Positions 12,869 through 22,242 of a stretch of DNA of 28,076 nucleotides are shown here, in pieces; the stretch's first letter is position 1, and each line of letters begins with the position of its first letter. Origin of the DNA: JBBDYH01 sp040901795 (lineage in GTDB: Bacteria > Planctomycetota > Planctomycetia > Pirellulales > JALHPA01); contig JBBDYH010000069.1 of the NCBI GenBank assembly GCA_040901795.1, forward strand, positions 1-28,076, read 5' to 3'. The notes under the pieces are model-generated. The model was not told the origin of the DNA and did not search any database. It saw nothing but the letters and a program-made list of their open reading frames with translations. A program made the position numbers and the translations under genes.

Positions 12869-15856
12869 ATGGCCCAGTGGAATCCTCATGCGAACGAACT
12901 GTTTCTCGAAGCGCTAGACCGGCTGGCGGGACCGCAGCGCACCGCCTTCTTGGATCAAGCCTGCGACGACGACGACCAGCTCAAGGCCCAGGTGGTCGCG
13001 CTCCTGGAAGCAAATGAGCGAGCCGGCGAGTTCCTTTCGTCACCCGCCCAGGAATTCCACGCAACGCCTGTCGAAGGGGCGCACAACGACGGACAGAGCA
13101 CGGTCATCGGACCGTATAAGCTGCTCGAGGAAATCGGCGAAGGCGGAATGGGCGTGGTGTACATGGCTGAGCAAAGTCAGCCGGTTAGGCGTACGGTCGC
13201 GCTAAAACTTCTCAAACCAGGCATGGACAGCCGGCAGGTTATCGCGCGGTTCGAAGCCGAGCGCCAGGCGCTAGCGATGATGGATCATCCGAACATCGCC
13301 AAAGTCCTCGACGCGGGGATGGTAGGTCCCGTCTGCCGGACGGGACCTGACGTTGCATCCACCGGCATTGATCAAGGTCCCGCTCGGCAAGCGGGACCTA
13401 CTGGCCGGCCGTACTTCGTGATGGAATTGGTCAAGGGCGTGCCCGTCACCGAATATTGCGATGAAATGCGTTTGACCGTCAACGAACGGCTGAATCTGTT
13501 CATTCCGGTTTGCCAGGCCGTCCAGCACGCTCATCAAAAGGGAATCATCCATCGCGACATAAAGCCCTCAAACATCCTGGTCGCTTTGTACGACGGAGTT
13601 CCCGTACCGAAAGTGATCGACTTTGGCGTGGCGAAGGCCACGGGGCTAAAACTCACCGAGAAGACGATGTTCACTGGATTCGGCCAGCTCATCGGCACGC
13701 TGGAGTACATGTCGCCGGAGCAAGCCCAATTCAATCAGCTCGACATCGACACGCGCAGCGACATCTATTCTCTGGGCGTGCTGCTCTACGAGTTGTTGGC
13801 GGGCACGATGCCGTTTGACCAGGCACAACTTCGCAAGGTTACGTTCGACGAGACGTTGCGCATCATTCGCGAAGTCGAGCCGCCCAAGCCCAGCACCAAG
13901 ATCAGCACGAGCGACAGGCTGCCGTTGATCGCCGCAAAGCGTAGCGCCGAGCCAGCCCAACTCGGTCGCCAGATCAAAGGGGATCTCGACTGGATTGTGA
14001 TGAAGTGCCTGGAGAAGAACCGGAACCGGCGCTACGAGACGGCCAGCGCGCTGGAGATGGACCTGCGGCGTTATTTGGCCGATGAGCCGGTCGTGGCCCG
14101 CCCGCCGTCGCGAGCGTATCTGCTGCGCAAGTTCGTACATCGAAACCGGGGGCCTGTTGTGTCGGCCTTCCTGGTGTTGCTGGCCTTGGTGGGCGGCGTC
14201 ATCGGCACGACCTGGGGCATGATCCGGGCGGAGCAAGCACGGCAGAACGCCGCGGCGGCCGAGCGCGCTCAAACGGAGCTGGCCAAGAGGGAACGCCAGG
14301 CGAAGGTAGAAACGCAAAAGCGGCTGGCTCAGATCGAGATCGGGACAGATACGCTGGCCTCCATCATCCAGGGCATCGACCTGATGGCCGCGGAAAATGA
14401 AGGAGTGACCTTGCGCGATCTGCTCGTGCGCCGATTGCATGCAGCGGCACAGCAATTAGACGGCGAGGCGGTGGGCGATCCGCTGGTTGTGGCCCGTCTG
14501 CAACACGTGCTGGGAGTTGCTCTGCAAGGATTGGGACACTCGCAACAGGCTGAAGCCGTGCTCGTCAAAGCGTGCCAGACCCGCGTGCAGCTACTGGGCG
14601 ACGACGACTTGGACACCGTCGCCACGAAGCACGAGTTGGCCCTAGTGTACCGGGAGCAAGCGAAATACGACCTGGCCGAGACGCTCTACAAAGAGGCGCT
14701 CGCGACGCGCACCGCAAGGCTCGGTTTCGACCACGCCGACACGCTCATGAGCCAGCATCACCTGGCCATGCTGTACTATGCCCAGGGAGATCACGTTTTG
14801 GCCGAAACACTGATCAGGGAAGTCGTCGAGCTGCGCACGGCCAGACTGGGCGCGGATCATCCCGTTACGCTGACCAGCCAGCACCGACTGGCTCTGGTCT
14901 ACCGCTCGCAGCGGAAGTTTGATGCCGCAGAGGAGTTATGCAAGGACGTGCTCGCGCTCCGCACCGCCAGGCTAGGCGCTGACCATCTGGATACGCTAGC
15001 CAGTAAACAACTTTTGGCCGCGCTGTCCTTCCTCCAGGGCAAGCCCGAATTGGCCGAGCCGCTGTACAAGGAGGTGCTCGATGTCCGCACCGCAAAGCTA
15101 GGCGTTGATCACCCAGACACGCTCACCACCCAGCACAACCTGGCTCTGCTGTACTCATCGATCGACAAGCTTGATCGATCCATTCCGTTGCTCGAGGAAA
15201 CTGTCGCGCTGAGGAGATCAAAACTCGGGCCCGATCACCCCACGACGCTTTCGACGCAGTTCGATCTCGGCCGCGTGTACTGCCAAGCCGGACGACTGGC
15301 CGATGGCGTTAAGCTGCTAGAGGAAGTCCACGAGAAAGGCCACAGGCATTCCAAGCTGGCGCGGATTGGGAGTGCGTTACTGGATGCATATTTGCGGGCC
15401 GGCAAGACAACGGAGGCAAGCGCGCTGGCAAAAAAGCTTCTGCAAGCGGCCCGCGACGAGTTCCCCGCCGACAGCCTGCAGCATTTTGCGGCGCTGGCCG
15501 ACGCCGGATGGTCGCTGCTGGAGGCGAAGGTCTATGTCGACGCCGAGCCGCTGTTGCGCGAGACTGTATCACGTGGTGAAAAGCACTTTCCCGACTTTTG
15601 GCGCACGCATCATGCCAGGTTGCTGTTGGGCGTCGCGCTCTTGGGCCAACAAAAGCTCGCCGATGCGGAGCCTTTGCTCGTCGCAGCATACGAAGCAACG
15701 CGCCAGCGCGAGGCGCAGATTCCGCCGGAGGCTAACTTCCCTCTCAGTCAGGCAGTGCAATGGGTGGTCGAACTTTACGAGGCTTCCGGCCAATCGGACA
15801 AGGCAGCGGAGTGGCGAACGAGGCTCAGCGAACGAGCGGACCGGTCAGAGAAGTAG
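12869..15856 (+). CDS. Transmembrane Ser/Thr protein kinase with C-terminal TPR repeats
   Basis: Protein of 995 residues, a common planctomycete architecture. The N-terminal helical region (1-82) opens with the typical HANELFLEALDRLAGPQRTAFLDQAC. The Hanks-type kinase domain (about 83-400) has GEGGMG (90-95), catalytic Lys113, HRDIKPSN (228-235), DFG (251-253) and an EYMSPEQA activation-segment end, so it should be active. One membrane helix (about 428-450, SAFLVLLALVGGVIGTTWGM) is followed by a coiled-coil-like stretch rich in Gln and Ala. Six or more TPR units follow, each ending in a variant of RTARLGADHPDTL (about 560-830). Residues 152-177, between VLDAG and TGRPYFVMEL, are encoded by an inserted palindromic repeat where relatives have only a few residues. 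It may phosphorylate components linked to the upstream sigma factor; that is inference. Confidence 0.93.
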   Translation: MAQWNPHANELFLEALDRLAGPQRTAFLDQACDDDDQLKAQVVALLEANERAGEFLSSPAQEFHATPVEGAHNDGQSTVIGPYKLLEEIGEGGMGVVYMAEQSQPVRRTVALKLLKPGMDSRQVIARFEAERQALAMMDHPNIAKVLDAGMVGPVCRTGPDVASTGIDQGPARQAGPTGRPYFVMELVKGVPVTEYCDEMRLTVNERLNLFIPVCQAVQHAHQKGIIHRDIKPSNILVALYDGVPVPKVIDFGVAKATGLKLTEKTMFTGFGQLIGTLEYMSPEQAQFNQLDIDTRSDIYSLGVLLYELLAGTMPFDQAQLRKVTFDETLRIIREVEPPKPSTKISTSDRLPLIAAKRSAEPAQLGRQIKGDLDWIVMKCLEKNRNRRYETASALEMDLRRYLADEPVVARPPSRAYLLRKFVHRNRGPVVSAFLVLLALVGGVIGTTWGMIRAEQARQNAAAAERAQTELAKRERQAKVETQKRLAQIEIGTDTLASIIQGIDLMAAENEGVTLRDLLVRRLHAAAQQLDGEAVGDPLVVARLQHVLGVALQGLGHSQQAEAVLVKACQTRVQLLGDDDLDTVATKHELALVYREQAKYDLAETLYKEALATRTARLGFDHADTLMSQHHLAMLYYAQGDHVLAETLIREVVELRTARLGADHPVTLTSQHRLALVYRSQRKFDAAEELCKDVLALRTARLGADHLDTLASKQLLAALSFLQGKPELAEPLYKEVLDVRTAKLGVDHPDTLTTQHNLALLYSSIDKLDRSIPLLEETVALRRSKLGPDHPTTLSTQFDLGRVYCQAGRLADGVKLLEEVHEKGHRHSKLARIGSALLDAYLRAGKTTEASALAKKLLQAARDEFPADSLQHFAALADAGWSLLEAKVYVDAEPLLRETVSRGEKHFPDFWRTHHARLLLGVALLGQQKLADAEPLLVAAYEATRQREAQIPPEANFPLSQAVQWVVELYEASGQSDKAAEWRTRLSERADRSEK
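13322..13401. repeat. Bipartite REP/BIME-like element inserted in frame in the kinase domain
   Basis: Two hairpins in opposite orientation. Left: GTAG head at 13322, stem AGGTCCCGTC (13324-13333) with GACGGGACCT (13339-13348), loop TGCCG. Right: stem AGGTCCCGCT (13375-13384) with AGCGGGACCT (13390-13399), loop CGGCA, ending in CTAC at 13398-13401, which is GTAG on the minus strand. The loops are reverse complements of each other, so the whole is one large palindrome with a 26-base spacer. The stretch from TAGG to CCTA is 78 bases, exactly 26 codons, and contains no stop codon in the kinase frame. Confidence 0.85.
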
Positions 15857-15937
15857 CAGCTGAATTCGCAGGCGGCCGCGAAACCTCGCCGTGTTCGGCT
15901 CCGCTAAGGTGTTCTACGACAAGAAAAAACGGCTCGT

Positions 15938-16296
15938 TTAGCGCCAGTGGTTGAGGATGATGAACTCGTTTTCGATCGGCACGTTGGCGGCGAGCAGGTG
16001 CCCAATGGCTGTGACAATGCCGCGAGGCGTCAGAGACGACGGTCGTTGTCGCGGCGGACGATCAAGATGCCGGAGTGCGTTCCGGCAGCCGCGTGAATCA
16101 GGTCGTGAAGCTCTTCAAAATCGTCGTGGTTGCCAGACAACAAGCTTCGATGGTCCCGGATTGCTCGCTCAAGATGTACGGGATCAGACTGCCCCACCAG
16201 TCGGACGTCACTTGGTAGCTTAATGTCGTGACCCGTGCGCTCAAGCAAACGGACGAGCAACGTGTTAACAAGATCGTCGTCGAGATAGAGCCTCAC
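15938..16296 (-). pseudogene. DUF5615-family PIN-like toxin gene, frameshifted
   Basis: From the ATG at 16296-16294 the reading frame gives 88 residues (MRLYLDDDLVNTLLVRLLER...GILIVRRDNDRRL) and stops at 16032-16030. These match the N-terminal three quarters of DUF5615 PIN-like proteins: acidic LDDD motif, LSGNHDDFEELHDL, and VRRDND. In a different frame the sequence continues without interruption as LTPRGIVTAIGHLLAANVPI, then ENEFIILNHWR and a stop at 15938-15940, the normal family C terminus. One missing base near 16033-16045 (for example a C before CGTCG) explains the break. Its start overlaps the DUF433 gene stop in ATGA, as in intact modules. Either the toxin half is inactivated or this is an assembly error. 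Confidence 0.8.
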
Positions 16297-16685
16297 AGGC
16301 CGCGTGCCTCGCGCTCCTTGGCAAATCGCTGCTCAACTTCGCGGTAGATTCGCGCCCGCTCCTCGGGAGCAAGTGGTCTCCGGCTGGGATGATACTTGTA
16401 GTCGGGATCGTTCATCCCTGTGGCCTCCATGATCGCCTCCTCACGCGCAAAGTCCTCGCGGATTTCAATGGGGTCGGTATCGCAATACGCGATCGCCTCT
16501 CGAACGGCCTCAATGGGAAGATTGTAGTCCTCAGCAATCTGCTCGATCGTCCGCGGCTCCTCCTCGGACATGTACTGCCCGTACAGCGTCCGCGCGAAGA
16601 TCCTCGTGCCCTTCACAACGAGCTGCTTGTAATTCGATTTGGGTTTCCGTTCCAGATATTTGTACTGTGCAGAGACACTGGACAT
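16293..16685 (-). CDS. DUF433 family protein, antitoxin-like
   Basis: Protein of 130 residues. The DUF433 core is VVKGTRIFARTLYGQYMSEEEPRTIEQIAEDYNLPIEAVREAIAYC (about residues 23-68): the GTRI strand, then a MerR/resolvase-like helix-turn-helix in IAEDYNLPIEAVREAIAY. Here it is followed by an Arg/Glu-rich helical C-terminal extension (about 78-130). DUF433 proteins next to DUF5615 PIN-like proteins are regarded as antitoxin-toxin pairs, with the DUF433 protein expected to bind DNA and the toxin. The start ATG at 16685-16683 has AGGTG a few bases upstream. The stop overlaps the start of the DUF5615 gene. It faces away from the giant surface-protein gene. With its partner frameshifted, the module may be decaying. 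Confidence 0.85.
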   Translation of the reverse strand: MSSVSAQYKYLERKPKSNYKQLVVKGTRIFARTLYGQYMSEEEPRTIEQIAEDYNLPIEAVREAIAYCDTDPIEIREDFAREEAIMEATGMNDPDYKYHPSRRPLAPEERARIYREVEQRFAKEREARGL

Positions 16686-17005
16686 GGCATATCACCTGGC
16701 GAGTGCGGCAAGATCCTGTAGGTATTCTAACACGTCAACTACGCCGCAAAGAACCCCGTTCGAACACGGTTCCGGCGGAACGATGACGACGCAAGGGCCG
16801 CAAATCGATCGGCAAAACACCGCCTCAGGTGCTCGCCCGGCATTCCTTCGCCGCGACCTCGCAGCTACGCTGGGCAAACTCTTTCGGAAATCTTGCCGAA
16901 TTTCCGGTGCAAGTCGTGGCTCGCTCTCGCATTGTCTTTTGATGCAGCGGCCAAAGTCTCCGACGGCCACTTTCTCTGCGCTCCGAAACACCACAGGAAA
17001 CAGCC
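16686..17005. other. Divergent intergenic region upstream of the giant surface-protein gene
   Basis: No convincing gene is seen in these 320 bases. The only clear signal is AGGAAA at 16995-17000, five bases before the ATG at 17006, a good ribosome binding site. A small GTTCC-GGC-GGAAC hairpin lies near 16770. Promoters for the DUF433 gene and the surface protein are expected here, but I cannot place them. Confidence 0.5.
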
Positions 17006-20000
17006 ATGATCCGGAAAACGTTTACGCGCAGGTTCCACCGGACCACCAAGCGTTCGACACGCCGCTTGCGGACGATGTTCGAGATTCTCGAGCATCGCTG
17101 CCTGCTGGCGGTACACACCTGGACGGGCGGGGGAACAAATGACTTCTGGACAAATTCCGACAACTGGAACGGAGGCGTACCCAGCAATGGAGGCGATGTC
17201 GTCATTCCGAGCGTGTCGGATAGTGAAGTGGTGCGCTTCGATGCTGCCGGCGTGACGAATCTCAACAGCCTCACCAGCGACGCGCCGTTCTGGTTTGCGG
17301 GGCACGATCTCGCCCTGAGCGGCCCCGGGACGTTTCGCTTCAACAACGCGCTGCGGATGTCCAGCGGGGCGCTCGTCGGAAGCGGCACGGTGGATGTCTG
17401 GGGGCACATCACCTGGTCGGCCGGAGCGATGGGCGGCACCGGTATCACCAATGCTCACGGCGGTATGACTCTGAATGGACTGAATGGCTCTCCCGCCATT
17501 CAAGGTACGCGCACGGTCAACAACTTCGCCGAGGCAACTCTTGAGGCCGCGCCCTCGACTATTGTTCCGGAATGGTTCATCTCCAACAATGCCGGCGCCA
17601 TCTTCAACAACCTGCCTTCAGGCAGCTTCACGATCGTCGGCACCAGTGATTTTCAAGGCGGCACATTTAACAACCATGGCACATTCATCAAGACGGCGGG
17701 GGCCATCGGCAACGGCGTCACTCACTTCAACGTGGCCGTCTTCAATCAGATCTCAGCGACACCCGTGGACATCCAGGGCGGCACGCTGCAACTGGGCGGC
17801 GGTGGCACGCACACCGGGGACTTCGACTTCGAAGGCGCCACCTTGGAGCTCGGGCCCCTGGCCACGACCGGGCCCCACGACTTCAACGCGGGCTCCGAAT
17901 TGACAGGCACGACGTTCCGGGTCTCAGCCGGCACGCACAACTTCAACGCCGGCAGCAGCTACAACGTCACCGGCTCGAGCAATTTCCCTTCCGGTACGAC
18001 GACATTCAACGGCACGGTGCTGGCCGTGGGGGATGCCGTCCATATCGGCAGCGGCTTTGTCACGTTCAACCAGAACATCAGCACCGGCACACTAACCCTT
18101 TCTCGCGGCAGGTTAACGGGAAGCGGGGCCGTGGACGTATCGGGCCTGCTCACCTGGTCGGGCGGGGAAATGCGCGGCTCGGGCATCACCAACGCCAACG
18201 GCGGCCTGGTTTTAAACAACGTGAACGGCACTCTGGGATTGCGCGACAGCCGAACGATCAACAATCCCGCTGCTGCGACGTATAGCGGCACGAGCGGATT
18301 CGGATCCTTGAACCTCAGCGCAGCAGCCGTCTTCAATAACCTTGGGTCCGGAAGCTTCACTCTCGACGGCAACGTAGACATCCGCAACAACGAACTTGTC
18401 ATGGGGACCTTCAACAATCAGGGGACGTTCATCAAGCGCGCGGGGACCAGCGACGGTGTGACGAACATCAGGGCAAGTTTCAGCAACTCCGGCATTCTCG
18501 ACATTCAAAGCGGCGCTCTCTGGCTGGATGGCCCGTTCACCAATTACAACAGCACGACCAAAACGCTGAGCGGGGGCACGTATCTCGTGTCTGGCGTCTG
18601 GCGTTTCGTGAACGCCAATATCGTCACCAACCACGCCACGCTCGCTCTTCACGGGCCGGCTTCCCAGATTCTCGACCAGAACACCGGCGCTAACGGCATC
18701 GCCGGTTTTACTTCCAACACGGCCACGGCCAGTTTCACGCTGCAGAACCGGAACCTCAGCACGACAGCCGCCGGGGGCCTGTTTACGAATGCGGGCAGCA
18801 TGAGTTTCGACGCCAGCACCTTCGGCGTCGCCGGCGGACAATACAGTCAGACAGCGGGCACGACGACGCTCGTAAACGGGGGATTGACAGCTTCGAACGC
18901 CGAGATTGCGGGCGGTATACTCCGCGGCGACGGCACAGTCACGGGGGACCTGCAGAACTCCGGCGGCACCGTGACGCCCGGCTTGTCCACGGGAATGATC
19001 ACCGTGACCGGCAACTACAGCCAGGCAAGTGGCGGGGCGCTCGGCGTAGACATTGCGGGCCGCGCACCGGCAGGTGGTGGCGTGGCCGGCGTCGATTTCG
19101 ATCAGCTCTCCGTCGGCGGCAACGTCAGTCTCGCCGGCGCGGTCAACCTCGCGGTGCTCGGCCCCTTCGTACCGGTCGCCGGAGACGTTTATCCTGTCAT
19201 CCCCAACGCCGCGGCGCTCACCGGAACGTTCGGCGCGGTGCTAGGCTCGCAAATCAACACCGATGGCCTCTTCTTCGACCCGGAGTACACGCCCACCGCC
19301 TTCGACGTGATCGTCACGCACCTCAACGCCGGTGGCGACCAGCAAGTCGACGAGGGCCCCTACGGGCTCCTCGCCTCCTTCACCGATCAGGGGGCCGACG
19401 ACACCTACACGGCCACCATCGGCTGGGGCGATGGCAGCCCGGTCGAAGATGGCGCAATCCTCCCCGGCAAGTATGTCTCGGGCAGCCACACCTACGACAA
19501 CGGCGTGTTCGTGGTAACCGTGCGCCTTTTAGGCGCCGACGGCTCGAGGGCGACCGCCGTTTTCGACCTGACGGTGGACAATGTGGCGCCGACCGCCGAC
19601 GCTGGCGGGCCCTATGAGGTGGCAGAAGGCATCGGGGGTACAGTCCAGTTGTCGGGCGCCGGCAGCGACGTGGCCGGCGAGCTCGACCCGCTGACCTTCA
19701 CCTGGGACCTTGACGGCGACGGGATCTACGGTGAAACGGGCCAGAACGCCAAGGGAGGTGATGAAGTCGGATCGAGCCCAACGTTTTCTGCTAGGTTCCT
19801 CGATGGCCCCGACATGATCGACATCTATCTGCGTGTGGACGACGGTGACGGCGGCATCACCTCTGACTCGGCCAGTATCCAGGTCACCAATGTCGCGCCG
19901 ACGGCCGTCGCTCCCCGGCCCTTCGAGATCCCCGAAGGCGGTACAGCGGAATTGAGCGGCGAATTCTTCGACCCATCTATCGACGACTCATTTTCGCTGA

Positions 20001-22138
20001 ACTTTCAGTGGGATCTCGACGGCGACGGCGTCTTTGGTGAAGGCGGGTCGAATGGCGAGCACGGTGATGAAAACGACCTGCACACCATGTTCGATGCGAC
20101 GTCACTCGATGGCCCCAAAACCCTCACAATCACGTTCCGGGTGATCGATGACGACTTGGCTATCGGCGAGGCCACGACCACGATCACGATCGCCAACGTC
20201 GCCCCGATGGCCGAAGCCAACGGCCCCTACGAGGTGGTCGCTGGCGAGACGGTGCAGCTCTTCAGCGCCGTCAGCGACGTGGCCGGTAACAATGACCCCT
20301 TGATCCTCACCTGGGACCTCGACGGCGACAACATTTTTGGCGAAACAGGCCCAGATGCCACCGGAGGTGATGAAGTCGGAAACCACCCCACTTTTGATGC
20401 CGCGTCGTTCGACGGACCATCGACGGTCGAAGTAACGCTGCGCGCCGACGACGGCGATGGCGGCATTACCATCGACACGGCGACGATCAATGTGCTGGCT
20501 CCTGAGTCGTTGGTTGAAGTCTGGACCGGCGCCAGCGTGGAAACCAATCTCTGGAGCGACCCGGCCAACTGGGAGAGCAGGCGCGTTCCGCGGCCGGGCG
20601 CGGAGCTCGTCTTTCCCGCGACGGCCGGACGGCTGATCACCACCAATGATCTTCCCGCCAACACGATGTTCGGTTCGATCACGATCGAAGGCGGCAGCTA
20701 TGACATGGGTGGCAATCGGCTGCTGCTGGGTGAAGGCGGCCTGGTGGTCAATGGTGGCAGCCACACGCTGAGTGCGTCCTATGCGTGGATCATCAGTCCG
20801 TTCTGCCGTCTTCGTGCTGAGGCTGGCAGCGTGGTGACGATGGCGGGCGTCCTCGGCGGCGAGGGGTTGCAAAAGCAAGGGGAGGGGACGCTCATCCTGA
20901 CCGCCGCCAACACCATCAGCGGTGAAATTCTCGTCGAAGAAGGCGAGCTCGTTCTGCGCCACAGCATGGCGTTAGGCTCGCCGGCAGGCCAGACAAAGCT
21001 GCGCGGCGGCACGTCTCTCGTATTGCAAAACAATATCACGGTTGAGGACGACCTGGTCCTGGAGGGTGACCCGCCCGGCACAGTATTCCCGGGCGTCACA
21101 GTGTTCAGCCACGGCAACAACTCGATCGGGGACGAGGCGACACCTGCCGAGGCGCCAAGAATCGCGCTCAACCCTTTCCTGACCGTGACGGTCGTTGACG
21201 GCACGCTGACCATTAACGGCGTCATGAGCGGCGAAGACGATTTGGCGAAGGATGGCCCCGGAACGTTGATTCTCAACGCCGACAACACGCTCACCGGTGT
21301 GATCACGCTGCTCGATGGAACGCTGCTGGTCAACGGCTCGCAGCCGAATACGCCGATCGTCGTCGAGGGCGGGACTTTGGGCGGCAGCGGGTTGCTGGGT
21401 CCAATCACGCTCAGCGGCGGCCAGATCGAGGGCGCCGTGGTGCAGGCCAGTCCGATCGAGGCTGGCCGAACCGACCTGGTCGTGGGCGGCACCGTAGCGG
21501 ACGACAGGATCCTGTTCAGTCCGGGGCACACGCGCGGCACGGTCGAGGCATTCATCAACAACGTCTCGCAGGGCACGTTTTCGCCAACGGGTCGTCTCAT
21601 CGCCTATGGCATGGCCGGAAACGACGACATCGAGGCGGCCGGCAGTTTGCCGCATTCGGCCTGGTTCTATGGTGGCATCGGCAACGACCGCCTCAAAGGC
21701 GGCGCAGGCCACAACGTCCTTTTTGGCGGCGACGGCGACGACCTGCTCATTGGCGGGAGCCGCCGCGACCTCATGATCGGCGGCACAGGCGGCGACCGCC
21801 TGGTCGGCGCCAGCGACGACGACATCCTCATTGCCGGCGCCACGGCGTTCGATGCTCATGTCCAGGCGCTCGGCGCCATCATGGCTGAATGGACGTCGAC
21901 TCGCGATTACACGACGCGCGTCGGCAACCTTCGGGGCGAAGGATCGGGGCCTCGGCTCAACGGCGAGATCTTCCTCAAAGCTGGCGGCCCCGACGCCACC
22001 GTCTTCGACGACAACGATCGAGACATGCTCACCGGCGCCAGCGGCAGCGACTGGTTCTTCGCCAACCTGGACCGCCGGAGCGACGACAAGATCACCGACC
22101 TGCACCGCTCCGAGCTCGCGGTTGCGTTGGAGGTCTGA
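17006..22138 (+). CDS. Giant secreted surface protein: LEPR-XLL-like signal, beta-helix-like repeats, PKD domains, RTX repeats
   Basis: Protein of 1710 residues, most likely exported. The basic N terminus (RKTFTRRFHRTTKRSTRRLR) leads to FEILEHRCLLA (25-35), a variant of the planctomycete LEPR-XLL export motif. Residues about 37-760 are beta-strand repeats rich in Gly, Asn and Thr (GSGAVDVSGLLTWSGGEMRGSG, FNNQGTFIKRAGTSDGVTN), likely a beta-helix. Three PKD-like domains follow (about 862-1168), each with a WDLDGDxxxGE core and a DDGDGGITxD end. A second repeat block (1169-1550) contains autotransporter-type strands (GGEGLQKQGEGTLILTAANT, DDLAKDGPGTLILNADNT). RTX calcium-binding nonapeptides lie near 1555-1612 (GGDGDDLLIGG). 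The ending (ALGAIMAEWTS...DMLTGASGSDWFFANL) is a tail I associate with planctomycete surface proteins. Probable adhesin or matrix protein; partners unknown. Confidence 0.88.
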   Translation: MIRKTFTRRFHRTTKRSTRRLRTMFEILEHRCLLAVHTWTGGGTNDFWTNSDNWNGGVPSNGGDVVIPSVSDSEVVRFDAAGVTNLNSLTSDAPFWFAGHDLALSGPGTFRFNNALRMSSGALVGSGTVDVWGHITWSAGAMGGTGITNAHGGMTLNGLNGSPAIQGTRTVNNFAEATLEAAPSTIVPEWFISNNAGAIFNNLPSGSFTIVGTSDFQGGTFNNHGTFIKTAGAIGNGVTHFNVAVFNQISATPVDIQGGTLQLGGGGTHTGDFDFEGATLELGPLATTGPHDFNAGSELTGTTFRVSAGTHNFNAGSSYNVTGSSNFPSGTTTFNGTVLAVGDAVHIGSGFVTFNQNISTGTLTLSRGRLTGSGAVDVSGLLTWSGGEMRGSGITNANGGLVLNNVNGTLGLRDSRTINNPAAATYSGTSGFGSLNLSAAAVFNNLGSGSFTLDGNVDIRNNELVMGTFNNQGTFIKRAGTSDGVTNIRASFSNSGILDIQSGALWLDGPFTNYNSTTKTLSGGTYLVSGVWRFVNANIVTNHATLALHGPASQILDQNTGANGIAGFTSNTATASFTLQNRNLSTTAAGGLFTNAGSMSFDASTFGVAGGQYSQTAGTTTLVNGGLTASNAEIAGGILRGDGTVTGDLQNSGGTVTPGLSTGMITVTGNYSQASGGALGVDIAGRAPAGGGVAGVDFDQLSVGGNVSLAGAVNLAVLGPFVPVAGDVYPVIPNAAALTGTFGAVLGSQINTDGLFFDPEYTPTAFDVIVTHLNAGGDQQVDEGPYGLLASFTDQGADDTYTATIGWGDGSPVEDGAILPGKYVSGSHTYDNGVFVVTVRLLGADGSRATAVFDLTVDNVAPTADAGGPYEVAEGIGGTVQLSGAGSDVAGELDPLTFTWDLDGDGIYGETGQNAKGGDEVGSSPTFSARFLDGPDMIDIYLRVDDGDGGITSDSASIQVTNVAPTAVAPRPFEIPEGGTAELSGEFFDPSIDDSFSLNFQWDLDGDGVFGEGGSNGEHGDENDLHTMFDATSLDGPKTLTITFRVIDDDLAIGEATTTITIANVAPMAEANGPYEVVAGETVQLFSAVSDVAGNNDPLILTWDLDGDNIFGETGPDATGGDEVGNHPTFDAASFDGPSTVEVTLRADDGDGGITIDTATINVLAPESLVEVWTGASVETNLWSDPANWESRRVPRPGAELVFPATAGRLITTNDLPANTMFGSITIEGGSYDMGGNRLLLGEGGLVVNGGSHTLSASYAWIISPFCRLRAEAGSVVTMAGVLGGEGLQKQGEGTLILTAANTISGEILVEEGELVLRHSMALGSPAGQTKLRGGTSLVLQNNITVEDDLVLEGDPPGTVFPGVTVFSHGNNSIGDEATPAEAPRIALNPFLTVTVVDGTLTINGVMSGEDDLAKDGPGTLILNADNTLTGVITLLDGTLLVNGSQPNTPIVVEGGTLGGSGLLGPITLSGGQIEGAVVQASPIEAGRTDLVVGGTVADDRILFSPGHTRGTVEAFINNVSQGTFSPTGRLIAYGMAGNDDIEAAGSLPHSAWFYGGIGNDRLKGGAGHNVLFGGDGDDLLIGGSRRDLMIGGTGGDRLVGASDDDILIAGATAFDAHVQALGAIMAEWTSTRDYTTRVGNLRGEGSGPRLNGEIFLKAGGPDATVFDDNDRDMLTGASGSDWFFANLDRRSDDKITDLHRSELAVALEV

Positions 22139-22242
22139 GTCGCCACGGATGGTTCTTGATTGAACACGTCAGAAGTCCATCACACAACGTGGTCGGCGAA
22201 ACTGACGAGGCGGCGGTCGGCTTAACTGACCCGCCGGGCGAG

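Noticed and set aside
20972..22105. Minus-strand open frame of 377 codons inside the giant surface-protein gene
   Set aside because: Antisense shadow of a GC-rich repeat gene. Its Ala/Val/Asp-rich composition follows from the plus-strand codons.
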